A stretch of 64,000 nt of DNA from Thalassococcus profundi (GCF_003344785.1 NZ_QPMK01000005.1:62001-126000); one strand, 5' to 3'. Positions 1 through 9,457 are shown, counted from the stretch's first letter. The notes: generated from the letters alone by a model not told the origin. Numbers and translations: made by a program.

Positions 1-1770
1 CGACACCGGCTGCGTGTGGTCGGCAGACACTTCGGGCGTGGCGACCGCGTCGCCGTGGTCGACGTCCGGAAGCGGCCCGCGCGGCACGGTGGGATCGGTG
101 ATGTAGGTGTAGGGATATTGCGACGGCGGCACGAAAGGAAGCGCCCCCAGCGGAATACGGTAACCGACCGGGCTGTCGCCCGGCACGAGGAAGACATGCC
201 CGCGTCGCAGCTTCCATTTCTCGGATCGCCAGCGGCGGCCATGGGCGCGCGACTGCCAGGCCTGGATCGGCATGACATAGCCCGTGGGTTCGGTCAGACC
301 GCGCGCGAAGACCGTCGCGATGCGGTGGCGTTCCTCGGGGTCCTTGAGCTTGTTGTTCTCGGGTGTCACGTTCTCCGGCAAGTTCCCTTCCTTGATGATC
401 CACTCCGCCGGATCCTCGTAGGCGGGCACGGCAAAATCCGGCTCCAACCCCAGTTCGGTCGCCAGTGTGGCCATGAAGCTCTCGGCCGACTTGGCATCGA
501 CGCCGGTTTCGGCGGTTTCGGTGGCGATGAGATCGGCATCGGACCAGATCGGTCTCTCGTCATTGCGCCAGTAGAGCGAGAAGGTCCAGCGCGGCAGGGT
601 TTCGCCGGGATACCACTTGCCCTGCCCGTAATGCAGGAAGCCGCCGGGGGCGAAGCGGTCGCGCAGGCGGCGGATCAGCTTGTCGGCCAGCCCGCGTTTC
701 ATCGGACCGACGGCGGCGGTATTCCACTCTTCGGCCTCATAGTCGTCGATGCTGACGAAGGTCGGCTCGCCGCCCATGGTCAGGCGCACGTCGCCGGTTT
801 CGAGCGCGGTATCGACCTGCCGTCCAAGCGCGTTGAGCCGGTCCCAGGCCTCGTCCGAGAACGGCTTGGTGATGCGCGGGTGCTCGGCCACGCGGGTGAC
901 CTGCATGTCGAAATCGAAGGTGGTCTGCACCTCTCCGGCGGCGGTGAATCCACCCGCGATGGGGGCCGCGTTCTGGTAGTGCGGCGTCGCGGCCAGCGGG
1001 ATGTGCGACTCCCCTGCGAACAGCCCCGAGGTCGGGTCCAGCCCGATCCAGCCGGCGCCGGGCAGAAAGACCTCGACCCAAGCGTGCAGGTCGGTGAAAT
1101 CGTGATCGGTGCCCGACGGCCCGTCGAGCGCCTGCAGATCCGGTTTCAGCTGAATGAGGTAGCCCGAGACGAAGCGCGCCGCGATCCCGAGGTGCCGCAG
1201 CACGTTGACCAAGAGCCAGGAACTGTCGCGGCAGGACCCCAGCGCCTTGGTCAGGGTCTCTTCGGGCGTCTGGACCCCGGCCTCCATCCGGATGGTGTAT
1301 TCGATGTCGCTGGCGATCTTGGCATTCAGCATCACCAGCCAGTCGACGATGCGGGTCTTGTCGCGCGGGATTTGTGCCATGTACTCGGCCAACTGCGCGC
1401 TTGGCGGATCGACGCGGCGGTAGATCGACAGGTCGTCGGTCAGCTCGGGGGGATAGTCGAAGGGGTAATATTCGGCGCTGTCCTCGACGAAGAAATCGAA
1501 CGGATTGTAGACCGACATGTCGGCGACCACGTCGACCTCGATCCTGAATTCACGCACCGGCTCGGGAAAGACGTAACGCGCCATCCAGTTGCCGTAGGGG
1601 TCCTGCTGGTGGTTCACGAAATGCGGCTGCGGCGAGACCTTGAGCGAATGCGAAATCACCCGCGTCCGGCTGTGCGGCGCGGGTCGCAGGCGGATGATCT
1701 GGGGCGACAGGGTGACGTTGCGGTCGTAGGTGTAATGGGTGAGGTGGTGAATACTTGCGTAGATGGCCAT
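1..1770 (-). CDS. Transglutaminase-like / DUF2126 family protein (partial, C-terminus beyond window)
   Basis: The reading frame is open from the ATG at 1770 to the left edge (590 codons) with no stop, so the gene is cut by the window. The first ~110 residues are the beta-rich N-terminal domain seen in bacterial transglutaminase-like proteins. A transglutaminase core follows: the catalytic Cys is about residue 180 in LGSCRDSSW, the His about 229 in DLHAWVEVF, and the Asp about 245 in GLDPTSG. From about residue 285 ([12 protein letters not shown]) the sequence matches the DUF2126 part of the ~1100-residue two-domain family, so about half is missing. Family members are presumed cytoplasmic cysteine peptidases or transamidases; the substrate is unknown. 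The start is supported by GGAG 12 bases upstream. The gene heads away from the iron-linked operon, with a 133-base gap. Confidence 0.9.
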   Translation of the reverse strand, partial: MAIYASIHHLTHYTYDRNVTLSPQIIRLRPAPHSRTRVISHSLKVSPQPHFVNHQQDPYGNWMARYVFPEPVREFRIEVDVVADMSVYNPFDFFVEDSAEYYPFDYPPELTDDLSIYRRVDPPSAQLAEYMAQIPRDKTRIVDWLVMLNAKIASDIEYTIRMEAGVQTPEETLTKALGSCRDSSWLLVNVLRHLGIAARFVSGYLIQLKPDLQALDGPSGTDHDFTDLHAWVEVFLPGAGWIGLDPTSGLFAGESHIPLAATPHYQNAAPIAGGFTAAGEVQTTFDFDMQVTRVAEHPRITKPFSDEAWDRLNALGRQVDTALETGDVRLTMGGEPTFVSIDDYEAEEWNTAAVGPMKRGLADKLIRRLRDRFAPGGFLHYGQGKWYPGETLPRWTFSLYWRNDERPIWSDADLIATETAETGVDAKSAESFMATLATELGLEPDFAVPAYEDPAEWIIKEGNLPENVTPENNKLKDPEERHRIATVFARGLTEPTGYVMPIQAWQSRAHGRRWRSEKWKLRRGHVFLVPGDSPVGYRIPLGALPFVPPSQYPYTYITDPTVPRGPLPDVDHGDAVATPEVSADHTQPVS

Positions 1771-1903
1771 GCGGGTGAACTGCTCCGATCTTTGCCCGGA
1801 GCATCACAGTTAACGCGCGGCTTTGCACGGGTTTTCGTGCGCCCCGCGGCATAAGCGACCGGCAGCGGCGGCGGATGCCGCGCAATCCGGCAAAGCCGCC
1901 GGA

Positions 1904-2971
1904 TCAGAGCGCCACGATATGATTGTCCCAGGCCACCGGGGCACTGCCCAGAGGCCGCACGCGGTCGCCCTCGAGCAGCAGCAGCCCACCAAGTCCATCC
2001 GTGGCGAGGCACCCGCCGGGATGTGCGGCAAGTCCGCAGACATCCGCCCGGGCCACCGATCCGAGGAACGCCCCGTTCCGCCCGAACCGCTGCACCCGTC
2101 CGCCGCGCGGCGAGCTGATGGAATAGCTCCGTCCGTCGCCCGACAGAGCGATGCTGCCCGCATAACCCCACATCGCCAGCGCCTCGGCCAACGGCGGGTC
2201 CGCGAGCACCGGGGCCTCTCCGCGCAGGTGCAGACCGAGCAGCGGCACCGGGGTCCCGGGCGCGCCTTCCCACTGCATCGCAAAGCCCACCTGCCCGTCC
2301 GGCGCGACCGCAAGATGGCGGATCGAGCATTGCGCGAGGTCCGGGTCCAGGATCACCTGGTCCTGCACCCTGCCCTCGGCATCGAGATAGGTCAGGTTTG
2401 GCTGCATCTCGCCCAGGTTGGTCTTTTCCCGGCCATCCGCGCCGGTGGCGATGCCGCCGTTCGCCACCACCAGCCCGCCGTCCGGCATCAGCCGCAGGTC
2501 ATGCGGGCCGATGCCCCGGCTCGGCACCTCGCCGATGCGGGTCAGCTCGCGCTCCATGGCCCAAAGGCCGATAACCCCGGCGCTGTCCTCGTCCCGCTGC
2601 TCGACCGTGTAAAGCCGCGTACCATCGGCGCTGAAGCTGCCGTGGCCGTTGAAACTTTGCCCGGCGGGCGGGGTCAGGCGCTGACGCACCAGACCGTCGG
2701 CGCAGTCGATGACCAGCGCAAAGGCGCCGGGCCTGCGCGCGAAGGCGACCGCCAGCGGACGGGCCGGATGCCCCGCGCCCGCATGGCCGCGTGCGGGCAT
2801 CGGCACGCGGAAGGTGAGGTTGCCGCCGGTGTCCAGACCGAAGAGCGCGAAGGCACCGTCGGCTTCGCGCGCCGCGGCCAGGTAGGACGGGCTGCCCGCG
2901 TCGGCCCAGCCGATGGCCGGTGCGCTGCCCGCCGCCAGAAGCCCCGCCAGAAATCCGCGCCGCGTGGTCAT
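1904..2971 (-). CDS. DUF1513 domain protein with twin-arginine signal
   Basis: 355 residues. The N-terminus has a twin-arginine (Tat) signal (TTRRGFLAGLLAAG) followed by an AxA-type cleavage region, so export of a folded protein to the periplasm is expected. The rest reads as a beta-propeller-like protein: repeated short strands with GDG/PDG turns and motifs such as GIGPHDLRLMPDG, RHLAVAPDG and LSGDGRSYSISSPRGG. This matches DUF1513, whose biochemical role is not established. It is the last gene of a four-gene operon, starting 3 bases after the stop of the imelysin-like gene. The recurring neighbourhood (two imelysin-type proteins, a di-heme oxidoreductase, DUF1513) implies a shared, probably iron-related periplasmic function. 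That function is inferred from context. Confidence 0.9.
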   Translation of the reverse strand: MTTRRGFLAGLLAAGSAPAIGWADAGSPSYLAAAREADGAFALFGLDTGGNLTFRVPMPARGHAGAGHPARPLAVAFARRPGAFALVIDCADGLVRQRLTPPAGQSFNGHGSFSADGTRLYTVEQRDEDSAGVIGLWAMERELTRIGEVPSRGIGPHDLRLMPDGGLVVANGGIATGADGREKTNLGEMQPNLTYLDAEGRVQDQVILDPDLAQCSIRHLAVAPDGQVGFAMQWEGAPGTPVPLLGLHLRGEAPVLADPPLAEALAMWGYAGSIALSGDGRSYSISSPRGGRVQRFGRNGAFLGSVARADVCGLAAHPGGCLATDGLGGLLLLEGDRVRPLGSAPVAWDNHIVAL

Positions 2972-2974
2972 GGC

Positions 2975-3952
2975 TCAGTCCCCGTCGCTGGAGTTGAAGC
3001 CGGGGGCGATGCCCAGCGGCGCGCCCACCTCGTTGGCGATGGCCGTGCGCAGGCTGCGCACCTCCTGCGCCAGCACCTCGACCTGCAGGCGAGCCTGCGG
3101 GTCGTCGATGTCCTGAAATCCGGGATCGTTCACTTTCGCTGCCGCCTCCCGGACACTTACCATCGCCGCATCCGTCAGCGGCAAATCGGTCTCTGCCAGC
3201 GCATGAGCAAGGCTCTGCGCCGCATCTGCCGCCAGCAGGACGTTGCGCAGGCTGCGCTCCGACCGCCAGGCTTCGGCCCGCCGGGGACGCGGACGTTCGA
3301 AGGTGCCCAAGGGACGGCCCAGCCGCTGGTCCGCGGTGAACTCCAGCCCCGAGAGCACCTGCGTGTAGAGCGCGCGCATGGCCTCTTGCGGGCTGAGGAA
3401 GGTCGCATTCTCCGCGGCCCCGGCGCTGCGCAGGGCGGCGGCGAATTCGTCCGCCCAGGCCGCCTGCAGGGTTTCGGCCTGCCGGGCAAGATCCACCGCC
3501 ACCGCCGTCACCAGCTGGCAGGTGTAGGGGTCGGCGGAGTCGTAGGCCGGATCGAAGAGCAGCATGTCGAGCGCCATCAGCCCGCGCGCGGCGATGGAGA
3601 CCTCGGCATAGTCCTCGGGCTGCGTCACCACCGGATCGGCATCGGCGATCAGCCCGTTCAGCGCCTTGGGGGTAAAGCCCCGATCATCGGGCCAGAACAG
3701 CACCGACAGCGCGCCGGTGTCGGAGGGACCGATCTTTACTTCGGCGAGCGGCATCCAGGTGTCGAAGGCGGCGTGATAGGCCGGGGCCACCGTGCCCGCG
3801 GTGCAGTCCTCTTCCGCCGTCCGCGCCAAGGCGCCAGTCTCCTGCACGAAGCGGTCGAAGCCGGGCAGGATGTGCTGGTCCAGCGCTTCGGGCACGCCGG
3901 CTGCGGCGGGTGCGGCGAAAAGGCCGGCGGCAAGGATCAGGGCGGTGCGCAT
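2975..3952 (-). CDS. Imelysin-like periplasmic protein (second imelysin of the operon)
   Basis: 325 residues with a Sec signal peptide (MRTALILAAGLFAAPAAAG). The predicted mature protein is mostly helical and aligns with the imelysin/EfeO M75-like fold: an N-terminal four-helix bundle, then the segment TGALSVLFWPDDRG where family members carry their signature. The classical GxHxxE metal motif, present in the other imelysin of this operon (GYHAIE), is not evident here; the equivalent place reads GALSVLFW. It may therefore bind metal differently or not at all. Its ATG overlaps the stop of the di-heme oxidoreductase by one base (TGATG), so the two are probably translationally coupled. The name 'peptidase' for this family is historical; a role in metal or haem handling is likelier. 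Confidence 0.88.
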   Translation of the reverse strand: MRTALILAAGLFAAPAAAGVPEALDQHILPGFDRFVQETGALARTAEEDCTAGTVAPAYHAAFDTWMPLAEVKIGPSDTGALSVLFWPDDRGFTPKALNGLIADADPVVTQPEDYAEVSIAARGLMALDMLLFDPAYDSADPYTCQLVTAVAVDLARQAETLQAAWADEFAAALRSAGAAENATFLSPQEAMRALYTQVLSGLEFTADQRLGRPLGTFERPRPRRAEAWRSERSLRNVLLAADAAQSLAHALAETDLPLTDAAMVSVREAAAKVNDPGFQDIDDPQARLQVEVLAQEVRSLRTAIANEVGAPLGIAPGFNSSDGD

Positions 3953-5514
3953 CAGAGGCTCTCCAGGTAGCGGATCAGGGCCGCGCGATCCGGGGCGGGC
4001 ATCGCGACCACGGCGTCGCGCGCCGCCTGCCCTTCGCCGCCGTGCCAGAGCACCGCTTCGAGCAAGGTTCGGGCGCGACCGTCATGAAGATAGTTTTCGC
4101 CGCCGCTGACCCGGGCTGTCAAACCGACGCCCCAAAGCGGCGCGGTGCGCCATTCGCGGCCCGTGGCGCGGCCTTCGGGCCGGTTGTCGGCCAGCCCCGG
4201 CCCCATGTCGTGCAAGAGCATGTCGGTATGCGGCCAGATCAGCTGAAAGCTCTGTTCGGGCCGGTCTGGCAGCCGGTGGGTCACGAACTTGGGCCGGTGG
4301 CAGGAGGCGCAGCCGCTGTCGTGGAATACTTCCTTGCCCCGCAGCACCTCGGGGTCGTCCAAGTCGCGGCGCGCCGGCACGGCAAGGTTGCGGCTGTAGA
4401 AGGTCACGAGGTCGAGCGCCTCTTCGGTCACCTCGGCCTCGCCCACCGCCGCGCCGTGGGGCGCCGCACGGCAGTCGGCCTGTGCCGCGCTGCAATCGCC
4501 GGAATGCGCGGGGTAAAGCGCGGTCGAGAGGCCCATGTCGCCGGAAAAGGCCGCGGCGGATTGCTCGCGGATGGTCGGCATCCCGGCCTTGAGCCCGAAG
4601 CGGCCCAGCATCGGGCGTTCGTATTCCCGGGACCAGACCACGTTGGCGCGCCCGGAAATGCCGTCGCCGTCGGCATCCTCCGGATCGGCCAGCGCCAGGA
4701 TCTCCGCCGCCGGGATCGCTTCCAGAAGACCCAGGCCGATCATCTGCGGGGCGACACGCGGGCTGAGCATCGCCGCCTCGTGCAGCGGGCCATAGCCCAG
4801 ATCGGCCGCCCGGTAGGTCGGCTTGCGCAGCGTCACCACCTCGCCGCCGTTCAAAATGACCGGCACCTCGTCGTAGCGCACATCCAGCCGGTATTCGGCT
4901 GGATGACCGGGCGTGCCGAAATCCTGCAATTGCCCGCCATAGACCGGGTCGGGCGCGGTGGCGACATACTCGGCCACATCCGCCATCAACGGGTCCGCGT
5001 CGGCGGGGATCGAGACGCGCAGGAACATCGACACGGCGGTGTCCTCGGTGCCTTCGGGCGGATGTCCGCGCCCGTCCTTGAAATGGCAGTTCTGGCAGCC
5101 GCGCGCGTTGTAGAGCGGCCCCAGCCCGTCAGAGGCAAGCGTCGAGGCGGGCGACGAGACCCAGAGCTTACGGAAGAGCCCGTTGCCGACCTTGAAGTCG
5201 AGCTCGTGGGCAAAGTCGATATTGGCGGAGGGCTGGGAAAACGCATCCGCCGTGGTTCGCGCCCGCACCGTCGCGGCACCGCCGGGGTTTTCCTCGAAGG
5301 GCTCGGGCATGGTGAAATCCGTGGGGGCTGCGATGACCCGCGCGATGCGGTCCGCCTCCGCCGCCGTGCGCGGCGCGGTGTCGAGATGCGGATCGCCCGG
5401 CTCCCAGGCGCGCGCGTCCGAAGCCGCCACCGCGGCGGCAACCATCAACGCGCCGGAGACGGCGGAAAGGCGCGGACCGAAGCCCGCGCAAGGATGTCGT
5501 ACGCGCCGCGTCAT
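3952..5514 (-). CDS. Di-heme oxidoreductase family protein (thiol oxidoreductase-like c-type cytochrome)
   Basis: 520 residues with an N-terminal hydrophobic export segment (about residues 15-36). Two c-type haem sites are visible: CQNCH at residues 140-144 and CASCH at 402-406, about 260 residues apart, as in the di-heme oxidoreductase (DHOR) family formerly called thiol oxidoreductases. The C-terminal part (RTAPLWGVGL, YLHDGRARTLLEAVLWHGGEG) is the MauG/cytochrome c peroxidase-like second domain. It acts in the periplasm; the electron donor and substrate are unknown. It starts 3 bases after the stop of the first imelysin gene and overlaps the next gene by one base, so it is the core of the operon. 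A redox step on iron or on an iron complex is plausible from the imelysin neighbours but unproven. Confidence 0.92.
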   Translation of the reverse strand: MTRRVRHPCAGFGPRLSAVSGALMVAAAVAASDARAWEPGDPHLDTAPRTAAEADRIARVIAAPTDFTMPEPFEENPGGAATVRARTTADAFSQPSANIDFAHELDFKVGNGLFRKLWVSSPASTLASDGLGPLYNARGCQNCHFKDGRGHPPEGTEDTAVSMFLRVSIPADADPLMADVAEYVATAPDPVYGGQLQDFGTPGHPAEYRLDVRYDEVPVILNGGEVVTLRKPTYRAADLGYGPLHEAAMLSPRVAPQMIGLGLLEAIPAAEILALADPEDADGDGISGRANVVWSREYERPMLGRFGLKAGMPTIREQSAAAFSGDMGLSTALYPAHSGDCSAAQADCRAAPHGAAVGEAEVTEEALDLVTFYSRNLAVPARRDLDDPEVLRGKEVFHDSGCASCHRPKFVTHRLPDRPEQSFQLIWPHTDMLLHDMGPGLADNRPEGRATGREWRTAPLWGVGLTARVSGGENYLHDGRARTLLEAVLWHGGEGQAARDAVVAMPAPDRAALIRYLESL

Positions 5515-5517
5515 GGG

Positions 5518-6783
5518 TTACTGGAACACCGCATCCGGGTCGTCGAGGCTGTCGGAGCCCTCGAAGGCGATGCTGTCGAGGCCAAGCTCGGTCACCACCC
5601 GTTCGATGCTGCGGGTCTGGTCGATCAGACCGTCGACCGCCGCCATGATCAGCGCCTCGCCCTCTGCGTTGCCGCGGGCGAGCATCATGTCATAGGCAAA
5701 GCCGTCCTCTGCCGAGTCGCGGATCTTGCCAAGCGCGGCCATGGTGGTGTCGAGCTTTGCCGTCAGCTCTTCGTCGAGCGCCGGATCGACCTCGGCCACC
5801 AGATCCGCCAGCGCCGGTCCGTCGACCTTTGTGCCGTCGGTGCGGGTATACTCGCCGTGATAGACGTTCCAGATGCCCTGCCCGTCGTAGAAATGGCTCA
5901 TGTGGGTGTTGTCGGAAAAGCAATCATGCTCTTCCTCGGGATCGTTGAGCATGAGGCCCAGCCGCATCCGCTCTCCCGCCTGTTCGCCGTAGCTGAGGCT
6001 GCCCATGCCGGTCAGCATGGCGTTGAGCCCGGCATCCACATCCTCGGTCACCGCGGCGCGCGCGGCGCCGCCGGTCGCCCAGAGCGCCGCCATCTCTTCG
6101 AGGTCCGAGACCAGCAGGTCGGTCGCGGCGGAGAGATAATCGGCGCGGCGGTCGCAGTTGCCATTGGTGCAGTCGCCCCCTTGCGCGTAATCGGTCCAGG
6201 GCCGGTCACCCGCCCCCGCTTCGGTCCCGTTGAGGTCCTGGCCCCAGAGCAGGAATTCGATCGCGTGATAACCGCGCGCCACGTTGGTTTCGATCCCGTC
6301 GGCCTCGTTCAGCGTGTCGGCAATGAGGTCGGGCGTGATGCTGGTGGCATCGACCGTCTGGCCCGCGATCATCGGCTCGGGCGTGGCGATGATGTTGAGC
6401 GCCGCGAGTTCGTTGGCATCGGTCGCGCCGCCGTAGGAGGCGTCGACATAGTCGATCATCCCCTCGTCCAGCGGCCAGGCATTCACCTTGCCCTCCCAGT
6501 CGTCCACCATCGGGTTGCCGAAGCGGTAGACCTCGGTCTGCTGATACGGCACGCGGGCCGCTTTCCAGGCGGCGCGCGCATCGGTCAGTGTCGCTTCGGA
6601 CGGGTCGGCGATCAGCGCCTCGACCGCGGCCTGAAGCTCTTGCGCGGTGGCCAGGCTGTCGGCATAGGCCGCGGCGGCGATGTCAGCATAGGTGGTCAGG
6701 ACCGCGCCGCGGTCGGTCTCGGCCAGCACCATCGTGGTGAGGCCGCAAAGCGCGGTGGTGGCGGTCAAAAGGGTGCGATGCAT
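5518..6783 (-). CDS. Imelysin family protein (IrpA-like), first gene of the operon
   Basis: 421 residues from the ATG at 6783, chosen over an upstream in-frame start because it begins a good Sec signal peptide (MHRTLLTATTALCGLTTMVLA) and has AGAGGA 7 bases upstream. The imelysin signature GYHAIEFLLWGQD (GxHxxE) lies about residue 148, followed by a Cys-containing loop (GGDCTNGNC) and a second conserved block (EEHDCFSDNTHMSHFYDGQGI). This matches IrpA-type iron-regulated imelysins of about 400-450 residues. The protein is periplasmic and has a proposed role in iron acquisition or storage. A plausible promoter lies just upstream (6850-6879). I saw no clear iron-regulator box, so iron control is inferred from the family, not read from the DNA. 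Confidence 0.93.
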   Translation of the reverse strand: MHRTLLTATTALCGLTTMVLAETDRGAVLTTYADIAAAAYADSLATAQELQAAVEALIADPSEATLTDARAAWKAARVPYQQTEVYRFGNPMVDDWEGKVNAWPLDEGMIDYVDASYGGATDANELAALNIIATPEPMIAGQTVDATSITPDLIADTLNEADGIETNVARGYHAIEFLLWGQDLNGTEAGAGDRPWTDYAQGGDCTNGNCDRRADYLSAATDLLVSDLEEMAALWATGGAARAAVTEDVDAGLNAMLTGMGSLSYGEQAGERMRLGLMLNDPEEEHDCFSDNTHMSHFYDGQGIWNVYHGEYTRTDGTKVDGPALADLVAEVDPALDEELTAKLDTTMAALGKIRDSAEDGFAYDMMLARGNAEGEALIMAAVDGLIDQTRSIERVVTELGLDSIAFEGSDSLDDPDAVFQ

Positions 6784-6849
6784 GGTCTGTCCTCTCGGTG
6801 GTGACGCGTCGCGGCGTCTTAATGCGCGGGCGGCGAGTCGGGATAGCCA

Positions 6850-6879
6850 ATACCTGAGCGAAAGAGTCGGACGAGTCAA
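6850..6879 (-). promoter_or_regulatory. Candidate promoter of the imelysin operon
   Basis: On the minus strand TTGACT (-35, 6879-6874) and AGGTAT (-10, 6855-6850) are separated by 18 bases, with the operon's ATG about 65 bases downstream. The 5' end of the operon is otherwise AT-richer than the flanking DNA. The -35 is strong and the -10 moderate. Confidence 0.42.
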
Positions 6880-6926
6880 TCCTGAGTAAACTGATAAGTT
6901 TTTTTGGCGATTGCATCGGACAGGAC

Positions 6927-6966
6927 GCCGCCTTGGGCGGCGGGTTGGAAACCCACCCTACAGGCC
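6927..6966. repeat. Short double-hairpin intergenic element
   Basis: Two adjacent small hairpins: GCCGCC/GGCGGC (6927-6932, 6936-6941, loop TTG) and GGGTT/AACCC (6942-6946, 6950-6954, loop GGA), followed by CACCCTACAGG. On the other strand this reads GTAGGGTGGGTTTCC, a form I recognise as a small repeat scattered through many alphaproteobacterial genomes. There is only one copy in this window, so its repeat status rests on memory of the family, not on the sequence here. Confidence 0.35.
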
Positions 6967-6978
6967 TGGCGGAAAACG

Positions 6979-7011
6979 CAAAACGCCCGGAGCGTTTGAA
7001 AGCTCCGGGCG
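6979..7011 (-). terminator. Rho-independent terminator of fabF-mltG
   Basis: A perfect 10-bp stem CGCCCGGAGC/GCTCCGGGCG (6984-6993 and 7002-7011, 8-base loop). Read on the minus strand it is followed by TTTGCGTTTT. It lies 23 bases past the mltG stop, in the correct orientation to end that transcript. Confidence 0.8.
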
Positions 7012-7034
7012 CAAATTCAAGACCGGACCGCCGA

Positions 7035-8198
7035 TCACTGATTGGCGCGTTCCGCCTCGAGACGCCGGTAGGCCGCGACGTTGGCGTTGTGCTCGTCCAG
7101 CGTCTCGGCAAAGACGTGTCCATCGGACGGGTCGAGGGTTCGGGCGACGAAGAACAGGTACTCCGCATCGTCGGGATTCAGTGCCGCTTCGATGCTTGCG
7201 CGTCCCGGATTGGCGATGGGGGTCGGCGGCAGACCGGGAATGACGTAGGTGTTGTAAGGCGTTGCGGCGCGCAGTTCGGACTGCCGCAAGCCCCGGCCCA
7301 GCACGCCCTCGCCGTTGGTGATGCCGTAGATCACCGTGGGGTCGGTCTGCAGACGCATGCCTTCGTTCAGGCGGTTGATAAAGACAGAGGCCACCTGTTC
7401 CCGCTCGCTCGGGATGCCGGTTTCCTTTTCCACGATAGAGGCAAGGATCAGCGCCTCTTCGGGCGACTCCAGCGGCAGGCCGGGCGCGCGATCCTGCCAG
7501 GCCTGGGTCAGGATCAGGTCCTGCGCGCGTTGCATGCGCTCGACCAGCGACGCGATGGTGTCACCGGGCTGGATCTCGTAGCTGTCCGGCGCCAGGGTGC
7601 CTTCGGCCGGGATCTCCTCCAGATCGCCTTCGAGCGCGTCGACCTGCTTGAGTTCCTCGATCACCTGCCAGCTCGTCACGCCCTCGGCCAGCGCCACACG
7701 GTAACGGGTGTCGGCGCGTTCACGCACGGCGGTGTATTCGGCGGGCGCCTCATCGGCACCGGGGTCGAAATCGGCGATTTCCTCGAAGCGGCCCGTGGTG
7801 GGATCGAGTTCGCGGACCTGCACCGACGCGTTGGTGATGCCGACGCGGTAGACCACCTCGGTGCCGCAGGTGCTGGCACCGCCGCGGGTGACGATCTCGA
7901 CGATCTCGGACATCGACGCACCTTCGGGCACGAGGAAGCTGCCGGCCTTGAGCTCGGACGTCTTGTCGGCGTAGTCGGCACCGAGCCGGAACAGCATGCC
8001 GCTGCTGACGGCGTTCTGGCTCACCAGCTCGTCCGACACGCGACGGAAGTTCGAACCGCGCTCGACCTGCAGGCAGATCGGCTGATCGAGCGGCCCGGCG
8101 GTGTCGTATTCGGACTGCGCCCAGATCAGCGCCCCGCCGAAGAGGAAGACCAGAACGACGAGGAAACTCAGGGCGTTAGACGCGATGTTGCGCCACAT
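7035..8198 (-). CDS. mltG: Endolytic murein transglycosylase MltG (YceG-like)
   Basis: 387 residues. One N-terminal membrane anchor (about residues 8-27), a LysM-like region, then the YceG domain with the catalytic block ILASIVEKETG (Glu at 257) and the downstream motif VFINRLNEGMRLQTDPTV. The motif YNTY.IPGLPPTPIANPG near the end is typical. MltG cleaves nascent peptidoglycan glycan strands in the periplasm and acts with PBP1-type synthases; such a synthase (mrcA) is encoded at the other end of this window. The ATG overlaps the fabF stop by one base (TGATG), so mltG is coupled to fabF, a common arrangement in alphaproteobacteria. The terminator follows immediately. Confidence 0.96.
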   Translation of the reverse strand: MWRNIASNALSFLVVLVFLFGGALIWAQSEYDTAGPLDQPICLQVERGSNFRRVSDELVSQNAVSSGMLFRLGADYADKTSELKAGSFLVPEGASMSEIVEIVTRGGASTCGTEVVYRVGITNASVQVRELDPTTGRFEEIADFDPGADEAPAEYTAVRERADTRYRVALAEGVTSWQVIEELKQVDALEGDLEEIPAEGTLAPDSYEIQPGDTIASLVERMQRAQDLILTQAWQDRAPGLPLESPEEALILASIVEKETGIPSEREQVASVFINRLNEGMRLQTDPTVIYGITNGEGVLGRGLRQSELRAATPYNTYVIPGLPPTPIANPGRASIEAALNPDDAEYLFFVARTLDPSDGHVFAETLDEHNANVAAYRRLEAERANQ

Positions 8199-9457
8199 CA
8201 GCTGGCCTTTCCGAAGATCACGCTGGCATTGGTACCGCCGAAGCCAAAGGAGTTCGACAGCGCGTAGCGCACCTCGCGTTCGCGCTTGGCATTGGGGGCG
8301 AGGTCGAGCTTGGTCTCGACCGCGGGGTTATCGAGGTTGATCGTCGGCGGCGCCACCTGGTCGCGGATGGCGAGGATCGAGAAGATCGCCTCGATCGCGC
8401 CCGCCGCCCCCAGCAGGTGCCCGGTGGCGGACTTGGTCGAGGACATGGTGACCTTGGACGTGGCATCGCCCAGCATCCGCTCCACCGCGGCCAGTTCGAT
8501 CACGTCGGCCATGGTCGAGGTGCCATGCGCGTTGATGTAATCCAGATCGCCCGGCTCCAGCCCGGCCTTGGCCAGCGCCGCGCGCATCGAGCGTTCGGCG
8601 CCGTCGCCGTCAGAGGCGGGCGCCGTGATGTGGTAGGCGTCGCCCGAGAGGCCGTAGCCCAGCACCTCGGCATGGATATGCGCGCCGCGGGCCTTGGCGT
8701 GTTCATATTCTTCCAGAACCACGATGCCCGCGCCCTCGCCCATGACGAACCCGTCGCGGTCGGCATCGTAAGGCCGGCTGGCCTTGGTCGGATCGTCGCC
8801 GCGCGCGGTCGAGAGCGCCTTGCAGGCGTTGAATCCGGCGATGCCGATCTCGGAAATCGCGGCTTCGGCGCCGCCCGCGATCATCACGTCGGCATCGCCA
8901 TCCTTGATCAGTCGCGCCGCGTCGCCGATGGCATGGGCGCCGGTGGAGCAGGCCGTCACGACCGAATGGTTCGGCCCCTTGAAGCCGTAGCGGATCGACA
9001 CCTGCCCGGAAATCAGGTTGATCAGCGCGCCGGGAATGAAGAACGGGCTGACGCGGCGCGGGCCCTTTTCCTTGATCAGCAGCGCGGTCTCGGCAATGGA
9101 ATTCAGCCCGCCGATGCCCGATCCGATCATCACGCCGGTGCGCAGGCGGTCGGCTTCGTCCTCGGGCGTCCATCCGGCGTCGCGCACCGCCTGTTCGGCG
9201 GCGGCGATGCCGTAGAGGATGAAGTCGTCGACCTTGCGCTGTTCCTTCTTCTCCATCCAGTCGTCGGCATTGAAGGTGCCATCGCTGCCGTCGCCCAGCG
9301 GCACTTCGCAGGCATAGGTGGTGGCCAGGTGGCTGGCGTCGAACCGCGTGATGGTGCCTGCCCCGGACCGCCCGTCCAGGATCCGGCTCCAGCTTTGCTC
9401 CACCCCGCAAGCCAGCGGCGTTACCAGGCCCAGTCCCGTTACCACAACACGGCGCAT
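8198..9457 (-). CDS. fabF: Beta-ketoacyl-ACP synthase II (FabF)
   Basis: 419 residues, the normal length for the family. The Cys-His-His triad is visible: Cys170 in VVTACSTGAH, His311 in INAHGTST and His348 in KSATGHLLGAAG, with the Gly-rich C-terminal loop SNSFGFGGTNASV. The enzyme condenses malonyl-ACP with acyl-ACP in fatty acid elongation, including the 16:1 to 18:1 step that makes cis-vaccenate. The usual partner acpP is not next to it in this window; the gene upstream is an unrelated glycosyltransferase-like ORF on the same strand 291 bases away. It is followed directly by mltG. Confidence 0.97.
   Translation of the reverse strand: MRRVVVTGLGLVTPLACGVEQSWSRILDGRSGAGTITRFDASHLATTYACEVPLGDGSDGTFNADDWMEKKEQRKVDDFILYGIAAAEQAVRDAGWTPEDEADRLRTGVMIGSGIGGLNSIAETALLIKEKGPRRVSPFFIPGALINLISGQVSIRYGFKGPNHSVVTACSTGAHAIGDAARLIKDGDADVMIAGGAEAAISEIGIAGFNACKALSTARGDDPTKASRPYDADRDGFVMGEGAGIVVLEEYEHAKARGAHIHAEVLGYGLSGDAYHITAPASDGDGAERSMRAALAKAGLEPGDLDYINAHGTSTMADVIELAAVERMLGDATSKVTMSSTKSATGHLLGAAGAIEAIFSILAIRDQVAPPTINLDNPAVETKLDLAPNAKREREVRYALSNSFGFGGTNASVIFGKAS

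Noticed and set aside
16-1854. Long plus-strand open frame (612 codons)
   Set aside because: It is the antisense shadow of the transglutaminase gene; it has no family resemblance and GC-driven long frames are common on the opposite strand in this DNA.
1823-6804. Two very long plus-strand frames (715 and 964 codons)
   Set aside because: They mirror the imelysin/di-heme operon, whose minus-strand genes have signal peptides, haem motifs and correct spacing.
6850-6900. Iron-responsive box (TGA-N9-TCA) before the imelysin operon
   Set aside because: The closest candidate, TGAGCGAAAGAGTCG, has a mismatch in the second half, so I did not annotate it.
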